Made by a program: the position numbers and the translations under genes
The notes under the pieces: model-generated
The model's database searches: none
Told to the model about the DNA's origin: nothing
Seen by the model: the letters and a program-made list of their open reading frames with translations, nothing else
Shown: one piece after another, positions 63,764-64,000 of the stretch
Position numbering within the stretch: the first letter of the stretch is position 1
How the letters are laid out: each line of letters starts with the position of its first letter
Assembly (NCBI GenBank): GCA_001660395.1
Contig: LXWE01000007.1
Location: forward strand, 62,001 to 126,000
Reading direction: 5' to 3'
DNA length: 64,000 nucleotides
Source: Alteromonadaceae bacterium XY-R5
Lineage (GTDB): Bacteria; Pseudomonadota; Gammaproteobacteria; Enterobacterales; Alteromonadaceae

Positions 63764-64000
63764 ATGGCAAATGCATCTAAGATATATACAGCTGTTCATA
63801 CACTCGCGGAATTCATGAGTAAGAAAAGCATAGAATTTCAAAATACTTATAATCCCAATCCTTCATTCTTCCAACGGGCGGTAGATGAAGACCGAGTTGT
63901 TGAACAGCCTTCTGATTTCCCTTCATCTGGCCTATTAAGTGTGCCGTGGCCAACGGAAGGCTTTGTTTATTTTGAAGATGACATCGTATGCATTATCGAT
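63764..64000 (+). CDS. Hypothetical protein, N-terminal part (cut by window end)
   Basis: ATG 63764 preceded by AAGGACAAC. Reads MANASKIYTAVHTLAEFMSK and EFQNTYNPNPSFFQRAVDED to the last base without a stop. No family recognised from 79 residues. Confidence 0.5.
   Translation, partial: MANASKIYTAVHTLAEFMSKKSIEFQNTYNPNPSFFQRAVDEDRVVEQPSDFPSSGLLSVPWPTEGFVYFEDDIVCIID

Overview
The window looks like part of a large accessory replicon (plasmid or chromid-like) from a marine gammaproteobacterium, most likely Alteromonadales. The case rests on the moderate-to-low GC content, the gene types (tyrosinase, maltoporin-like porin, Tus-like protein, a Rep_3 initiator with iterons, ParAB beside an initiator resembling RctB) and the many IS remnants. 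No rRNA, tRNA or CRISPR array was seen. The genus is inference; the plasmid-type replication and partition genes are read directly from the sequence.

Layout. 1-3.3 kb: the start of a LysR-type regulator diverges from a sterol-desaturase-like hydroxylase, a LamB-like porin and an NAD(P)H-FMN reductase. 3.3-6.1 kb: a Tn3-family transposase that has lost its C-terminus and runs in frame into a DUF1353 tail. 6.2-9.0 kb: a Tat-exported tyrosinase, a lipoprotein and a DJ-1/PfpI protein, closed by a hairpin. 9.1-15.4 kb: lipoprotein, unknown gene, metalloprotease, a 46-aa membrane protein, and broken genes for a Dam-like methylase and a Tus/Ter-type replication-fork arrest protein. 15.4-22.1 kb: a WD40-like protein, a 1274-aa SIR2 defence protein (Dsr1 type) and an AbiEi-like antitoxin with its own palindromic operator.

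22.8-28.3 kb is the first replication/partition module: parA-parB, an RctB-like initiator and a second winged-helix protein. Three composite repeats (a CCTT/AAGG hairpin about 22 bp from a TTCTCAATTGAGAA palindrome) and copies of GGATCSAATCTTTA lie between these genes. 28.6-37.5 kb is an island of broken IS3 and IS5 copies, a Fic protein and a string of small one-gene units, three of which share a TTGAC(A/G)-N15/16-TACGTT promoter. 39-43.6 kb: integrase fragment and hipBA with four operators at an exact 27-bp period. 43.7-46.5 kb is the second replicon: a Rep_3 initiator with 17 iteron-like elements, 14 of which carry GATC.

47-53.5 kb: an IS5-derived 128-bp MITE-like element, a translationally coupled helicase/membrane/unknown operon, and a divergent overlapping operon ending in a secreted DNA/RNA non-specific endonuclease. 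54.5-59.5 kb: a Sec-exported RHS protein with an L,D-transpeptidase-like toxin tip, its probable membrane-anchored immunity protein and decayed gene fragments behind it. 60-64 kb: small plasmid-type genes, a DUF1173-like protein and secreted proteins, the last one cut by the window edge.

The two replication modules suggest a cointegrate or multi-replicon element, loaded with defence and stabilisation genes (Dsr1, AbiEi, Fic, HipBA, RHS toxin and possibly the helicase operon). Small genes and fragments were placed by eye from frame, start site and composition, without database searches.
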